Positions 11,227-23,383 are shown, numbered from the stretch's first letter. The stretch is DNA of 64,000 nucleotides from Neoceratodus forsteri (GCA_016271365.2 CM057456.1:160754501-160818500); one strand, 5' to 3'. A program made the numbers and translations. Notes: a model not told the origin generated them from the letters alone.

Positions 11227-12090
11227 GTGTCCTGTTGACTCCTACCCATGGGCTAATTGTATTAACTAATGTGCAGTATTGTTAGGGTTACTGTCTTTGC
11301 ACATATGTCCAGACTCAACTTTTTTTTTTTATATACTCCTCTCCTGGATGGATGTACTTCAGGCTGGTGCCCCAGCTCTATCACCCTGACCTCTGCCTGA
11401 ACATACCATCGGCCATCTTAGCTTAGGGCTTGCCATCCCCAGCAGGATCAGTGGGGCACCCTAATCCCCATAGAGGTCTGGAGCCAGTTCAGGCTGGCAA
11501 GCCCAGCTAGTCAAATGTGGGGCATGTGACCACCCACCCACATCCTGCCGCTTGAATTTTCTTGTGTTCTTGTTCCCACTGGGAGGCATGGCATGCAAGG
11601 ACATCAAGACATACGCCATGCACTCCCATGTGACGTGCACCAATGTGTGCCACACCTCCAGACCTTCTGGCCCGGGCTTCCTCCAGCTTCCACCAGAGGC
11701 CAGGCAAGCATCAGGCTCTACCCCCCTCAGAGGAGAGCAGTCCTGTGGACACTTGAGCCTCCTCCCCCAGCTGGCCCTCTGACACCTTGGGTTCACTTCA
11801 GAACCTGGGTCATCAGCATTGCAAGTGGTGATGCAACTGCTGTGCCACTGGGCTGGCCAGACTCAGGGTGTTTTTTGTTGTTTATTTGCTTTATTTCTTT
11901 ACTCCCCCATCCTCTCAACTGGCCACTCCTTTGGGCCACCTAGGATTTCCCCAACCTGTCAACCACCCTCGTTGTCATTCTCGCCGCCCCATTGTGGCCC
12001 CAGCTGACCTGACGTATCCCTTTGCACCCCCTTCCCAGGAGGAGGTACCGGGAGGGGAGATTTTGCCCGGAGGCATTCCTTCAACACTGG

Positions 12091-12129
<39 letters not shown>

Positions 12130-13555
12130 GGGATTGGCTTGAACACTTCTGGGCTGTGTGGCAAGTGGGGGGAACGGCCGCCATCGTCTGGCTGGCTAAG
12201 CAGTATTTTCCTTTTCCTTCCCCAAACACGCACCTCCCACATATTGGTTTGGTCATGGCAGCGTCCTGGGAGATGGGGTATTAAGCAACGTGTTGAGGCC
12301 AAACGCCGCCATGAACGCCGACCGTAAACCACCACCAGGAGCCACCTAACAGCAACCCAAGACTGTCCCCCTCCCCCAGAGGGAAGCTTCCAAAGGAGAC
12401 TCTAAACTCTCTTCCTGCTAGTCTCCACTCCTGACAACAGGGCAACCTGGGTCACAAGCATGCTGAGAGAACACCCACTGCTCGGTGCCACAGAGTCCGC
12501 CTTGGGTTTTTAATTATTAATTGTACTAGCAGCAGGTCTGATTAGGTCTTTTTGAAAATGATTTTTTAAATTATGCATTTATTGTTGCATTATAGCACTT
12601 ATGCACTTTTTTGCTCATTTGTGTGCGTACACTTTTAAACTGCAGACTGAAAAGCAGCTCCTCTATTACACTCCTATTCCCACTCTCGCTGATGATGCAG
12701 TGCACAAAATCAATCGGGCTAGTGGCATCCCAATGTTGCTGTATGAGCAGTATGTTTGAATTCTTGCAGTAAAGGTATCTTCATTTTATTCTGATGGTGT
12801 GTGGTGCTGGTTTTGGTTTTTTTACTCAACTGGCTCTTTTAACCTGGTACACACCATTTTAGTGGAGCAGAACTTGTGCAGACACACACAGTACTGAGCA
12901 GTACTCTTGATACAGGTTGAAGAGCCTGCACTTGGGACAGAGTCACGTTGGCCTGACCCTTAATAAAGGGGCACTCCAGCTGCTCTTATTCATCTATCCG
13001 CTTACTGCTCTCTTCTTGTGGGGGAAACCCATTTCTTATATAAGTACCTTGATGACATTGATGTCCAATAGTCAGAGTCTGGACAGCAACCGGATCATCC
13101 AACTGACCATTACCTCTTTACTATTCTTCTAGGACACCTGACTGGGTGACCTACACCCGCAAAGGGGTAATTCTTTTCAGCAGCCTCTGGCCCATCACAC
13201 CAACTGGATTTAGCTCAACCAGAGGGAAAATGTAAAGACCCCAGTGCTTCCAGACAGCTGCAGATACACTGTCTGCTGCTCTTTTGCAGACTCATCCCTA
13301 ACTTCACCTCAGAGAATGGGGCTGCCCCTTAAAAGTGCAGGTACAGTGATCTGCCTGAAATATTCATTTTTAAAAGTATCCAGATGTTACTTATTACATC
13401 TGAAATACTTTCTTCCACTTTCCTGTTGCTTATTCAAATATTTTCAACCCAACAGAGCTACAGTAGATGTTGTATGTAGACTTGTACTCTCCCTGGAGGC
13501 TGGCATATCTAGTTCTACTGCCCTTCATAATTTATCAGCACTGTGACTTCACTGA
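11227..13555. other. No recognised gene; GC-richer block with dinucleotide repeat
   Basis: Overlapping ORFs of 60-140 codons on both strands between 11,460 and 12,335 reflect the local GC content and the (AC)n run, not a gene. They show no domain and disagree in frame. Between 12,900 and 13,560 nothing is recognisable. Part could belong to an unrecognised LTR or DNA element. Confidence 0.4.
12092..12127. repeat. (AC)18 microsatellite
   Basis: An uninterrupted AC dinucleotide run of about 36 bases between GGGC and GTGGG. Confidence 0.97.
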
Positions 13556-15060
13556 CTATAACAGTTATTTAGTTAGTTACTTACTGAATTTTGTTAACCA
13601 GGTGGGCCCACTGGAACACAAAGTCCCTTTTTCAGGGGTGACTTGAAGTTAGTTACAGAGAATACAAAACAATGTAGATTATACAGAGTCACACAGTACA
13701 TGGGGTAATGAACTAGGAGTGTTAATTCAGATACATGCCAGCACATGAAGCAACATACACAAGGGTACAGGAGATTAGTACACAGGCAGGATCGTATTAC
13801 ACATCATGGTATTAACAGTATTACAATGAGGAGGCCTAGCACCACCAAGTGCAAAATCAGAGGCAAGGAGGGATTGCAGCAGCTCCAGGTCAACAGTTGC
13901 AGGAATACAAGCTGCGTTCAAGCAGATACGTCTTGAGGCCTTTTTTAAATCCTCCAAGTGTGGAGTAATTTTGGAGGGAGGCAGGAAGTGTGTTCCACAT
14001 ATATGGAGCTGAGCTGGCAAAGGATCTCACCCCTGCGCTTGACCTAACCCTGGGTATTTCTAAAAAAGCACATCCGGTGGACTCGAGCACTCTCCATTCT
14101 GACTAAGGAGACAGGATATCTTGGAGGCAGGGTGGAGAAGGACCCTCTAGGATTTTATAAGTGAGAGAGAAGTAGGGGTACTCTAGCCTGCCCTTTACAG
14201 ATGGCCAGTTATGAGAGAAGAAGACATTGTAGTGATGCAGCCTAGAAGAGGTGTCCACGGTGAATCAGTCACTTTTGCTATCAAGTACTCTGAGTTTATT
14301 GAGCTGAGTGTTTTTCACAGACTGAAGAACAGAGACCCCACAGAGTAAGAGGGGGAGCAGCGTACTACTGGCAATAACTAGTCAAGATTCCTTGGTGCGG
14401 TCATTACCTAGGCAGTATAATAAACCCATGTTTTAGTGTAGGGATTTAGTAAGATAACCAATAAGTGCTCTGAAGGAAACTTCTTGATCAAGGTATGCCC
14501 CAAGGTATTTAACAGCCTATACCACCTCTCTCTGGTTACCCCCAAATGTGGACAAGTTTAGTAGATTCTGCCTGGCTACACCTAGAGGACTGATGCCAAA
14601 AGGGATGGCTTTAGTCTTTTTGACTTTGAGAACTAGTTTAGTTGACAAGAGCCACCTTTTGAGCATCAAAAAACCCTCAATGAGAAGTCAGTTGATGAGG
14701 GTGACATCACTGGCACTCCTATACAGTACACCATCATCATCAGCATAAAGCTGAAGATGAGCCCTCCACAATGACCAGATAGCTCATTTACAAAAAAGGA
14801 AAACAGCACTGGGCCCAACATGAACCCTGTCAGTTATGGTTTGTAATGAAGATTGCATACCTTTCCATTTCACTTTCTGATCCCTAGCAGTCAAGTAATG
14901 AGTGAACCATCTGCAGGACAAGTCATCAAGACCAAACCTCCTGAGTTTTTTTTATTAGGAAGACCATGATTAACTAAGTCAAAAACCTTTGTGAGATCTG
15001 TGAAGACTACCCCATGACTTAACAAGAACAGCCAATCATCTGATGCCAGATCAGTCACTT
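13556..15060 (-). mobile_element. CR1/L2-superfamily LINE, 3' half, antisense
   Basis: Same family as the longer copy at 19.0-22.7 kb. On the minus strand: VVFTDLTKVFDLVNHGL (RT motif A), a YADDDGVLYRSA catalytic box near 14,740, the VKKTKAIPFG and VKYLGAYLD thumb motifs, then near 14,080 RVRSSAGVRSFASSAPYMW and NTLPASLQN, the ORF end. The 3' UTR reads CCCTGAAAAAGGGAC...GGGCCCACCTGGTTAACAAA and finishes in a TAAGTAACTAACTAAATAAC tail. The 19-kb copy has the matching CCCTGAAAAAGGGACC and ACCTGGTTATCAAAATTG. Several stops and frameshifts. Confidence 0.8.
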
Positions 15061-15895
15061 GTGATGTCAGAATTAGAGGTAATGATGTATGAAGGCAAAT
15101 ATAATTAGATACTGTATGTTACTGTACAAGGTAAGTCGATTTGGATTTTCAAAGGGGAATCCTTGACTTGGGGCATCTTTTTCAAGCAACTGCACAACTT
15201 GCAACAAAAAAATTAGACCACATACAATTTGGTCTAACTTTTTGAGGAATCATGGCCATTCATGTACCTAAAATGAGGCACGAATTAAATAATGATACAG
15301 GCATCCATCAGTTTAGTACCGTGAAGCAAGGTAAACCTTTAGAAATGTATCAAAATGTTGGCAAATAACATTTAAACATTTTGGCACATATTGGATGATG
15401 GAGGTACAGCACACAATCATCATCATTTTTGAAAATTCAGTCCCTGCTCTTCATGTTACATCACACCTAATAGGGTCAGGAGGAAAAAACCCTGGTGAGC
15501 ACATGGAAAAAGAAAGCTACTTCGCAAATCAAAAGTAATAATATGCTATGTTTAGAAATTATTAACATTTTTTTGTCCACTATTTTTGGGGCTACTAGCT
15601 GTTTTGGGCAAAACTACTGGCAGGAGCCAGGGTTGGGGCTGACCATACCAAATCAGCCTGTTCGGGACAGGGGTTACATGTGCAAAGTTAGTTCAGTGCA
15701 CTGATATTTTCACTGTCTTTTTGGGTGATTGTGGGAGGGTGATTCAGTCTGAATGTTGTGAGGAGTTTTTTTCACCCCCCCCCCCCAAAGAATGTTTTTC
15801 ATGATATATCTCATCAGATGCTATAGTTGCAACATGCATTATGGTTTTAATTCAATTTCTGTCCCACACATGCTGACCTTAAGCATCCTTCCCCA
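15061..15895. other. No recognised gene
   Basis: AT-rich spacer with a C13 run at about 15,774-15,786 and no coding signal I can support. Confidence 0.4.
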
Positions 15896-16793
15896 TCTAG
15901 ATCATTATCACTTCTACTTTACTTCTAGGTGATTTCAACCTCGACTGGCTCTCCTCCTCCGCCAAACCCACTGCCTTAAGGATCGAAGCCCTAAATCTCT
16001 CCCAGCTAATCCAGGAACCAACCTGTCTAAACCATCATTCCCAAAATCATACCCTTCTGGATTGGATTTTATCCACCCATCCCCACAAGATCTCGACATC
16101 AGGTATCCTCTCAGATGCCCTTAGTGACCACTGCTTCACTTTCTGCATCTACAAAATTCGCCCCCTGCTTTCGCACCCCAAATTTATCTGGTCTCGCCCC
16201 ATACACCTCCTAAATGAATCTGCCCTGCTGCATGACCTAACTAACGCAGATTGGAATCCAGTCTTTTCCACACCAGATGTAGACCTCACCCTATCCCATT
16301 TCTGCAACATCTTCAAACGCACCTGGGACCTCCATGCACTCCTCAGGAAAGCCAGAGTGAAAAGGCGCCACCACCCCGGATCACATCTGACCTCACTGCA
16401 TTGTGTCATGCCAGGAACAAGGCATGGAGGCAATACAAAGCTTCCCATACCACCCGTGACCTCCAATCCTACAAACACCTCAGAAATAAATGCACAAAAG
16501 CTAATCGGCAATCCAAAGCCTCCTACTTCCAAGCACAACTCACCCAGAACCAAAGTTCCCCTGCTTCCTTCTGGAAGGTAGTCAACTCAATTATCAACTC
16601 CCCTTCTAAGCGGTCTTGTCCTGTCCTTAACATTGATGGTAGATCAGTCTCAGATCCTGCTTCAGTAGCTGCTCTTTTCAATTCATTTTTCGTTTCCTGT
16701 GCCATACCTGACTCCCCTCTCCCCCACCTGACCCCACCAAACCTTTCCCCACTTCCCCCAGCATCCTCTTTCCTCCATTCACATCCTGGGAAG
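15896..16793 (+). mobile_element. Rex1/CR1-like LINE: endonuclease C-terminus and RT N-terminus
   Basis: The + strand encodes LLLGDFNLDWLSSS (endonuclease GDFN motif), then TLLDWILST and ILSDALSDHCF (SDH motif), the WITSDLTALCHARNKAWRQY linker box, and RSVSDPASVAALFNSFFVS at the front of the RT. A frame change is needed near 16,370. The copy is 5'-truncated and is split after SSFLHSHPGK by a 364-bp MITE. Coding resumes at 17,158. Confidence 0.8.
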
Positions 16794-17157
16794 CAGTGGT
16801 GCAGTGGTGCAAGTGGTAGACAAGAAGTACAGGAACTCAGGCACTGCCTAATATGAAATGCAGAATGAAGATCTTCAATCTGAAGGATAGCTGTGTGAAG
16901 ACACGTCTGTCTGTTTAGACACTAGTAGATTCAGTTAGAGATATTGATGTATTTCTAGCAAAATTGCACTGTTGTACAAGTCAAATGTTGTTATGGAAAC
17001 CCTGATTTTAGGTCACAGAGCCAGAAACTGTCATTATGTTGTTGGTTTAAGAATTTCAGTTCCAGTATCAGTGGGAAGAAGTACAGGAACTCCGTTCCTG
17101 CTGCAAAAAAGGTACAGGAACGGAGTTCCTGTACGTTCCTGTTCACTTTCATCACTG
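16794..17157. mobile_element. hAT-type MITE with 8-bp target duplication
   Basis: CTGGGAAG at 16,786-16,793 is repeated exactly at 17,158-17,165. The 364-bp segment between starts CAGTGGTGCAGTGGTGCAAG and ends TTTCATCACTG, whose complement is CAGTGATGAAA. These are imperfect inverted ends of the CAGTGRTG type. Eight-base duplications and CAG-initial termini are the standard hAT signature. Subterminal GTACAGGAACTC motifs occur at both ends in both orientations. There is no coding capacity, so it relied on a hAT transposase supplied in trans. Removing it and one duplication restores the LINE reading frame (...HPGK to SLYNALTSLNL), which confirms the boundaries. Confidence 0.9.
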
Positions 17158-17376
17158 CTGGGAAGTCTACAATGCACTTACATCTCTAAACCTGGCCAAA
17201 ACCAGCCCGGATGGCTTGCACCCTAGACTGCTCCGCATCTCGACCTCGGCCATAGCAGCACCCCTGACGCATATACTCAACCTCTCCCTTGCCACCACCA
17301 CCACTGTTCCCTCTGCCTGGAAATTGGCCAAAATCCTTCCCCTGCACAAAGGAGACGACCCTTCTCTGCCAGCAAA
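17158..17376 (+). mobile_element. Rex1/CR1-like LINE, continued
   Basis: After the MITE the LINE frame continues YNALTSLNLAKTSPDGLHPR (the SPDG box at the start of the RT core), then LLRISTSAIAAPLTHILNLS and VPSAWKLAKILPLHKGDD, the usual order before RT motif A. It stops near 17,376 after SLPAN, where YRPIS would be expected, so the rest of the RT has been deleted or was displaced. Confidence 0.8.
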
Positions 17377-17632
17377 CTGTCTAACTCATCCTTCTACAGT
17401 TCCACAATGTGTGAAAACTTCTCCAGCTGTTAAATCTCATGTGCATGCCCAACCATTCCTTCCTAGTTGGAAATCATGTCTGAATCACTTTAAAGTGATC
17501 TAGTTCTTTGCTGCAATAACCAGAATACAAAATAACTATTTCCTGTAACTGAAATATTTTTTAAAGCCACAACGATACCACTACCATTAAAATGGCAAGG
17601 ATGTACTTTCTCCCAGTAACCCTAAACCAGAG

Positions 17633-17880
17633 CTTCCACACCGCAAGAAGGAAAGGTCTTGTCTGCTCCCCGGAAGGTAGCCCGCAGGTTGCGAGGGCAG
17701 GCATGCACAGCCCTCCCCCACAGCTTCCACACCGCAAGAAGGAAAGGTTTTGTTGGCTCCCTCGAGGGTTGCCCATGGGTCGCAACGGCAGGAGCGCACA
17801 ACCTTCCCCCACAGTTTCCACACCACAAGAAGGAAAGGTACGGACATAGGAGCAGCTCACTTGGCTGAAACGGCCGTGTG
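17633..17880. repeat. 91-bp tandem repeat, 2.7 copies
   Basis: Units start at 17,633, 17,724 and 17,815, giving two exact 91-bp periods. Each begins CTTCCACACCGCAAGAAGG (T and A variants in the third) and ends in a pyrimidine run with CCCCCACAG. The third unit turns into different sequence (GGACATAGGAGCAGCTC). The same unit and exit sequence recur as a single copy at about 18,745-18,880. Minus-strand ORFs across it are periodic artefacts. Confidence 0.9.
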
Positions 17881-17934
17881 TCTTGGTGCCATTTTTGAAT
17901 TACCTTCCATTTTGTGTCACCAGATAAATGCTGT

Positions 17935-18340
17935 CAGTTTCTGTACCATTAATCTCTGCAGCCAAATGCTATGCTTTTCATCTGTTTTGCAGTGCACTTT
18001 AAGAGACTCGGCTAATTTAATTCATTTTGTACATTTCTAACTGAACACCTTAACTACTTAAACACTGCCTTGAAAGTTTGTGCACCACTAATTTCTGCAG
18101 CCAAAAGCTATGTCTCTACCAAATGTTAGGCTTCTAGACTGTTTTAGCAGCGCACCATTGTGACTGGGCTAATTAACTCATTTTGCGTACATTTTTAACT
18201 GAATGTCTTAACTGTTATGCTGACAGACTTTGAGCTATGCATTTCTGCAGCTACTATGCTATGTTTCTAGCCTATATTAACTGTGCACCTTAAGAGACTG
18301 TGCTAATGAATTCATTTTTTGTGCATTTTAAAGTGCTATT
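17935..18340. repeat. About 145-bp degenerate tandem repeat, three units
   Basis: Three diverged units share ...TTTCTGCAGCCAAAxGCTATG..., GCAGYGCACC and GACTxxGCTAATTxAATTCAT. The CTGCAGC motif falls near 17,955, 18,094 and 18,244, so the period is about 140-150 bp. No coding signal. Confidence 0.7.
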
Positions 18341-18744
18341 CACTGCCCCCATAAAATCGCTACTGTAATCTGTGAAACGCTGATCAATCTGGGCATCTTG
18401 AGAAACTCAGTCTACATGTACTGCTGCTTTTTCTTGAGCCGTGTAGGCAAATATACTGAGCACCGAAACTGCTTTTAACAGCTTTAACAGCCTGCAGCCA
18501 TATGCTGAAGCCGGTCCCCAGTCTACAGAAATTGCTGGTATTGCTCTTGCATGTCTGCTAAAAGCCCCTCAAGAGTTACAGTGAGAGAAAAATCAAAATT
18601 TCTGACCCGAATTTCAGTCGGGATTAATTTCAGCCACTTGCTTGGAATCCATTTGTTCAGTGCTATCACGACCCCCTCCCCCTGCTCAGCCACACCTCCA
18701 TTGTACCTACTTTTAAACCAGCTCTTTTCTCCTCTGTCTCCACA

Positions 18745-18880
18745 GGTCTTGTCGGCTCCCCCGAGGGTAGACTGCGGGTGGCGAGGGCAGGAGTGCACAC
18801 TCTCCCCCACAGCTTCCACACCGCAAGAAGGAAAGGTATGAATATAGGAGCAGCTCGCTTGGCTGAAATGGCCATGTAGG
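18745..18880. repeat. Dispersed copy of the 91-bp repeat with its exit sequence
   Basis: Contains GGCTCCCCCGAGGGTAG..., CCCCCACAGCTTCCACACC and GAAAGGTATGAATATAGGAG. It is almost the same as the third unit at 17,815-17,880 and lies 998 bp downstream of it. The pair may mark a duplicated block or the two ends of one element. Confidence 0.7.
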
Positions 18881-18989
18881 ACCCCGCCTACGCTATGCGT
18901 CAGCTGCCTCACCACCCCCATCACCCTTGGTGGATACGGAGCTTTATAACAGTGATCACATGATGAGAAAAACCTATCAGCCCATTTTC

Positions 18990-21900
18990 CCATGGGCAGG
19001 TTATCAGTGCCTGCCTCTAGTGGCCGCTATACTTTCAACCTAGCCTCCAATTCCCTGCTTAAGTATATGAAAGTTCAAATTAACCAAAACATAAAATACA
19101 GGAACATGATCCTGAAAGGCACACCAAATAGGGGAATTATCATGATAGTGGCATATATTTGCATAACATTATGGGTAGATAACTTATTGGACATGAACTG
19201 CTCGCGGAACCTGGACTGGGGTCAGCAGGACAACCGCTTACCTCACCTAGGGTACCTCCCCACTCAGAAGGGGTGGATTTCCTACTTCTGACCCATGGTT
19301 GGGTTAAGAAGGGGGCCTGTTATCTAATGATCCGCAGCTCAAGTGGCCAAGGACTAAGGGGAGTATGGACTGCAATACCAAAAGTACTAAGCTTAATCAC
19401 AGTCCTACTGCACCTAGCAGGAGATATTAAGCCCAACCTTGGACCCCCTGTGGTGAACTATAATATTGGTTCCCCACAAGACCTGTACTGGACATCCCCA
19501 AAAGACTTTAAAATAGCCCATATGAATATCTGCAGCTTGCGCCTCAAAATGCATGAAGTCCAAAGCTGGCTACAGCTATACAAACCAGACATTCTGGCTG
19601 TATCAGAGACTGTATCGGAAGCCACACATACAAATGCATGAGATTGAAGTCAATGGTTACACCACCTTCCAAAATGACAGGACCGACAAAAGAGGGGGCG
19701 GAGTATTTATATATGTCAGAGACTCATTAGACTCAGTGCTCGCCTCCCTTCTCTACACGGACTGTTGTGGAAGTGAGTCCATATTTATCAGAGTTACCCT
19801 GGGCCTTACCAAGCACCTAACAATAGGTTACCTATACAACCCTCCCAAGACTGCCCTCCAAGCCTTTGAGTCACTAACCAAGGCCCTAGCAGAAAATGGC
19901 ACAACTGAACTGCTAATACTGAGGGACTTCAATCTTAACTGGGCCCCTGAAACTGAGCAGGCCCTCAGAGCCTCACTACTGGACGTGAACCTGGAACAGG
20001 TAATCACCGAAACAATGCCAAAAGTGGAAACCATACCACCCTGGACTGGGTGCTGGCATCCAATCCTCTTTATATCCAGGTGGCTGGCACTCTGACAGAT
20101 GCTCTGAGTAACCATTCACCAATATTCTACATACAGTATGGAAAAATAGGTCACCTAAGGTCCCCCCTAGGCTTCTCACAGATAGAGATTTTTCCAAATT
20201 CTCTGCGGATGCCTTCCACGAGTACCTTAATAATCTCGACTGGAGCCCCATTCACCTACTCCCAAGTCTAGATGAAGCCCTGGAGTACTTCCAGAACTCC
20301 TTCATCTCAGCAGCCAACCTATTCGCTCCACTAAGGAGACTAAGAACAAAGGGCCGCTGCTACAAGTGGATCACCACTGAGTTAAAAGCCATGATGATAA
20401 GCCGGGATAAAGCCTGGAGGAAATACAAAACCACAGCCATCCTGTCAGACCTGGTGACTTACAGGCCCCTAAGGAACCAGTGCAAACTAGCAGTGAAGGC
20501 TGTGAAATGGGACTACATCAAGTGTCTCCAGCAAACCAACCTTGCTGATCCAAACTCCTTCTGGTCCCACATCAACGCTCTAATAAAAGACAGTGGCAGA
20601 CCACTCCAAGGCCCAGTAGAACATAATGGCCACACACTTAACGAGAGCCTGGAGACTGCCTCAGCCTTTAATAGGCTATTCACCAACTTAGAAGAATACA
20701 AAACGAGTTTCCCTCCAAGGACCACTGGGCATCAATGTACTGAGATGCAGAGCCCGGACAGACCACATTTTCACTTAAGGTTGGTAAGGACAAAGGAAGT
20801 TCTCTCCCTCTTAAAGTCTATCAAAGAGAAAGGCTCAGCTGGCCCGGATGGCCTTGACGCAAGGTTGCTGAGAGCAACAGCACCAGCCATAACTTTACCG
20901 GTTACATGGCTCATAAATAGGTTCCTATAGGAAGGGGCTATGCCTAATAGATGGAAACAGGCACACGTGGTCCCCATACATAAGGGGGGGTCCTAGAGAG
21001 CCCATAGGCAACTATAGGCCTATCTCTCTCCTATGCACCCTTGCCAAAATCCAGGAAAGGTTAGTCTACTGCCAGCTAAGAGACTACCTGGAGACTAATA
21101 AACTGCTAGTGCACACGCAGCATGGATTTAGGTGAAAACATGGAACAGATACAGCCCTTATCTGGCTCACAACTGACGTCCTTATGGCCATGGACAAGGG
21201 CACCCCCACCGGAGCGACTTCATAGACCTGACCAAGGCCTTTGATTTAGTAGACCACAACCTCCTAATGAGCAGACTGGGTAACCTTGGCCTGGACCAAC
21301 ACTCCCTAACCTGGTTTAATAGCTATCTGTCCAATCGCTCCCACAGGTCAAGTGGAATGGTGTGGTGTCTGAGCCACTCACCCTCAGGGAAGGGGTACCT
21401 CAGGGATCAATACTGGGCCCCCTCCTCTTCACGCTATTTGTCAATGATCTGAATAAACACTGCGGAGGCAGCTCGTTGGTCCAGTATGCGGATGATGCAG
21501 TGATTTACCGGTCCTCAAGAAATACTGCAGACCTTGGGGTTCACATACAATCCGATTTTGTAACAATGGAATCCTGGCTAACACAAAACAGGCTAATCCT
21601 AAACACCAATAAAACAAAGGCTATGGTATTCGGTCCTAGAACCCTTGGGCAAGACAGAGACTCCCTACTGTCTCCTCAACTGGCACCACTACAGAGGTTG
21701 TGAAATCTTCAAGTACCTGGGCCTTACTGTGGACCAAGGTCTTATTCTAAAGCCTCACGTTGATCAGATTACCAAAATGCTGCACCAAAAAGTTGGTCTC
21801 CTATACTGCCTGAGCGCCCAGCTGATCCCCTAAGCCAGAGTTACCATAGTAAGCAGCATCCTCCTCCCAACCTTGACCTATGCCGCCCCAGTACTGCAGG

Positions 21901-22690
21901 GCATGGCAAAACAGGAGTCCAAAAGGATGAAAGCATTCTACAACAAGGTTGCCCGCTTTGCCACTTTGTCTCACAAGAGGAGGCATCACTGCGAAGCACT
22001 GGCCTCCCTTAACTGGCCATCACTCACTAACCGCCTGCAGTATTCATTACTATGCAATACATATAAACTCGTCAGCTGCCCGCCCAACAACCTGGCTGGG
22101 CTGCTAGTCCCAAAGAGAGCAGGCAGACTGCTCCATACCACAGGGAGAAATCTACTTGAGGAACCTAGGGTACGCACTATAGCGGGCACAAAGTCCTTTG
22201 CCCATGCAGCACAAGTGATATGGAATAAGCTACCTCCACAGCTCCAAGACGCAACCTCCCTGAGAATTTTCCAAAATGGGCTCCGGGCACATCACCTAAC
22301 AAAAAGTGCATGTACATGTGCAAGAGCTCTTAATCATGATTAGCCCCCAGTCTAAACCAACCTGGTGCAGTCCTGAACAGGCCTCAGCCTGGGGGAACCA
22401 ACTACATTGTCTGTACATTTATGCACTCATTTCTACCCCCTGTACAAGTTCTGTTGATTCTTAATGTATGTATGTCGAAATTCTAATGAGCAAGGTACGC
22501 AACTGCTTACTGACCAGATTGTAACCTACTGACCAGATTGTAGCCATTAATGGTCAACACACCTAATTCTGTATGTGAAATGTGTTTACTATGTAACTAA
22601 ATCCGGGTCGCCCCTGAAAAAGGGACCGTCGGGGCTCAGCGGGCCTACCTGGTTATCAAAATTGAATAAATAAATAATATTATAATATTG
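18990..22690 (+). mobile_element. CR1/L2-superfamily LINE, nearly complete ORF2 and 3' UTR
   Basis: A long LINE copy with ordered domains on the + strand. Near 19,415 is LLHLAGDIKPNLGPP, an N-terminal box ahead of the endonuclease. Then come FKIAHMNICSLRLKMHEVQ, PDILAVSETV, RGGGVFIYVRDSL and ILRDFNLNW (GDFN with G to R). The RT follows, with RDKAWRKYKTTA, KGSAGPDGLDARLL, LTKAFDLVDHNLL (motif A), GVPQGSILGPLLF (motif B) and VQYADDAVIYRSS (motif C, YADD intact). The end is ARTIAGTKSFAHAAQVIWN-like then KLPPQLQ. The 3' UTR finishes near 22,690 in an AATAAATAAATAATATTAT tail. At least six frame breaks make it inactive. No ORF1 was found upstream. Confidence 0.85.
21362..21703 (+). pseudogene. LINE reverse transcriptase catalytic core fragment
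   Basis: The best-preserved open piece of the 19-22.7 kb LINE. It opens on VSEPLTLREGVPQGSILGPL, the motif B region that holds template and primer. It then has LVQYADDAVIYRSS with both catalytic aspartates, and continues into TNKTKAMVFG, the motif D/E area. It breaks off after a frameshift near 21,690; the continuation CEIFKYLGLTVDQ lies in another frame. Confidence 0.85.
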
Positions 22691-23370
22691 TATTATTTTA
22701 TGCCATATTATTGTTTCATGCACCATCGTTATTAAAAGAACACAGAAAAGCATTATATTTACATTATTTTATTAATATTACTGGTGTTGAGACCACTAGA
22801 AGTCTGACTTTTCTGACCTTGTGTTTAAGACCACTAAAGGTTTGCTTGGTTTTCAAAAGAATCTGACCTGGTTAAAGTTATTTGTTTGGATTTTTTATTC
22901 TTTAGCCTCTCAACTGCCAATTCCTTCCCTATGGCCTGAGTTTGTGTTTAAAGTTATCCTACCCCCATCACCCCAACCCTAGCTGCACAATACTTCCCCT
23001 TTCTCCAGACTTAATGTCAGAATATTTATATATGCAAGCCCTGTGAGCAGTATGTCCACCCTCATCTCCTGTGACTAACTGTTCTTTTCTCTCTCTTCTG
23101 AGCAGGCCCTCCAGCAGGTGTGGCATAGTGTAGAGATCTGTGGCCATCTGGACATCCTTGGGACAGTGGTTAGGACTCAGTAACAATCTGATGGCCAGGG
23201 GCCCAGCAGTGGGATGCTAACCTCACACTTGTTCTGGTCACTCATGTGGTCACACCAACATTGTAAGGGCACATGGAGTGATCGAGTGATGGAGAGCACC
23301 TGCAGGACAGTCAATGATAAAATGGAAATGTTTGTCTGGGCTAATGCGGAGCAGTAGCAGGCAGAGTGGG
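22691..23370. other. No recognised gene
   Basis: AT-rich sequence directly after the LINE tail, becoming less so toward 23,000. Only short ORFs without motifs. I see nothing I can name. Confidence 0.4.
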
Positions 23371-23383
23371 TATGATACTGGAC

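Noticed and set aside
11461..12335. Cluster of long ORFs on both strands
   Set aside because: GC composition and the (AC)n run keep frames open; no domain, no splice structure, no consistent frame.
17633..17880. Regular 91-bp repeat considered as a CRISPR-like array
   Set aside because: Units are directly abutting and fully repetitive with no unique spacers, and the window is vertebrate.
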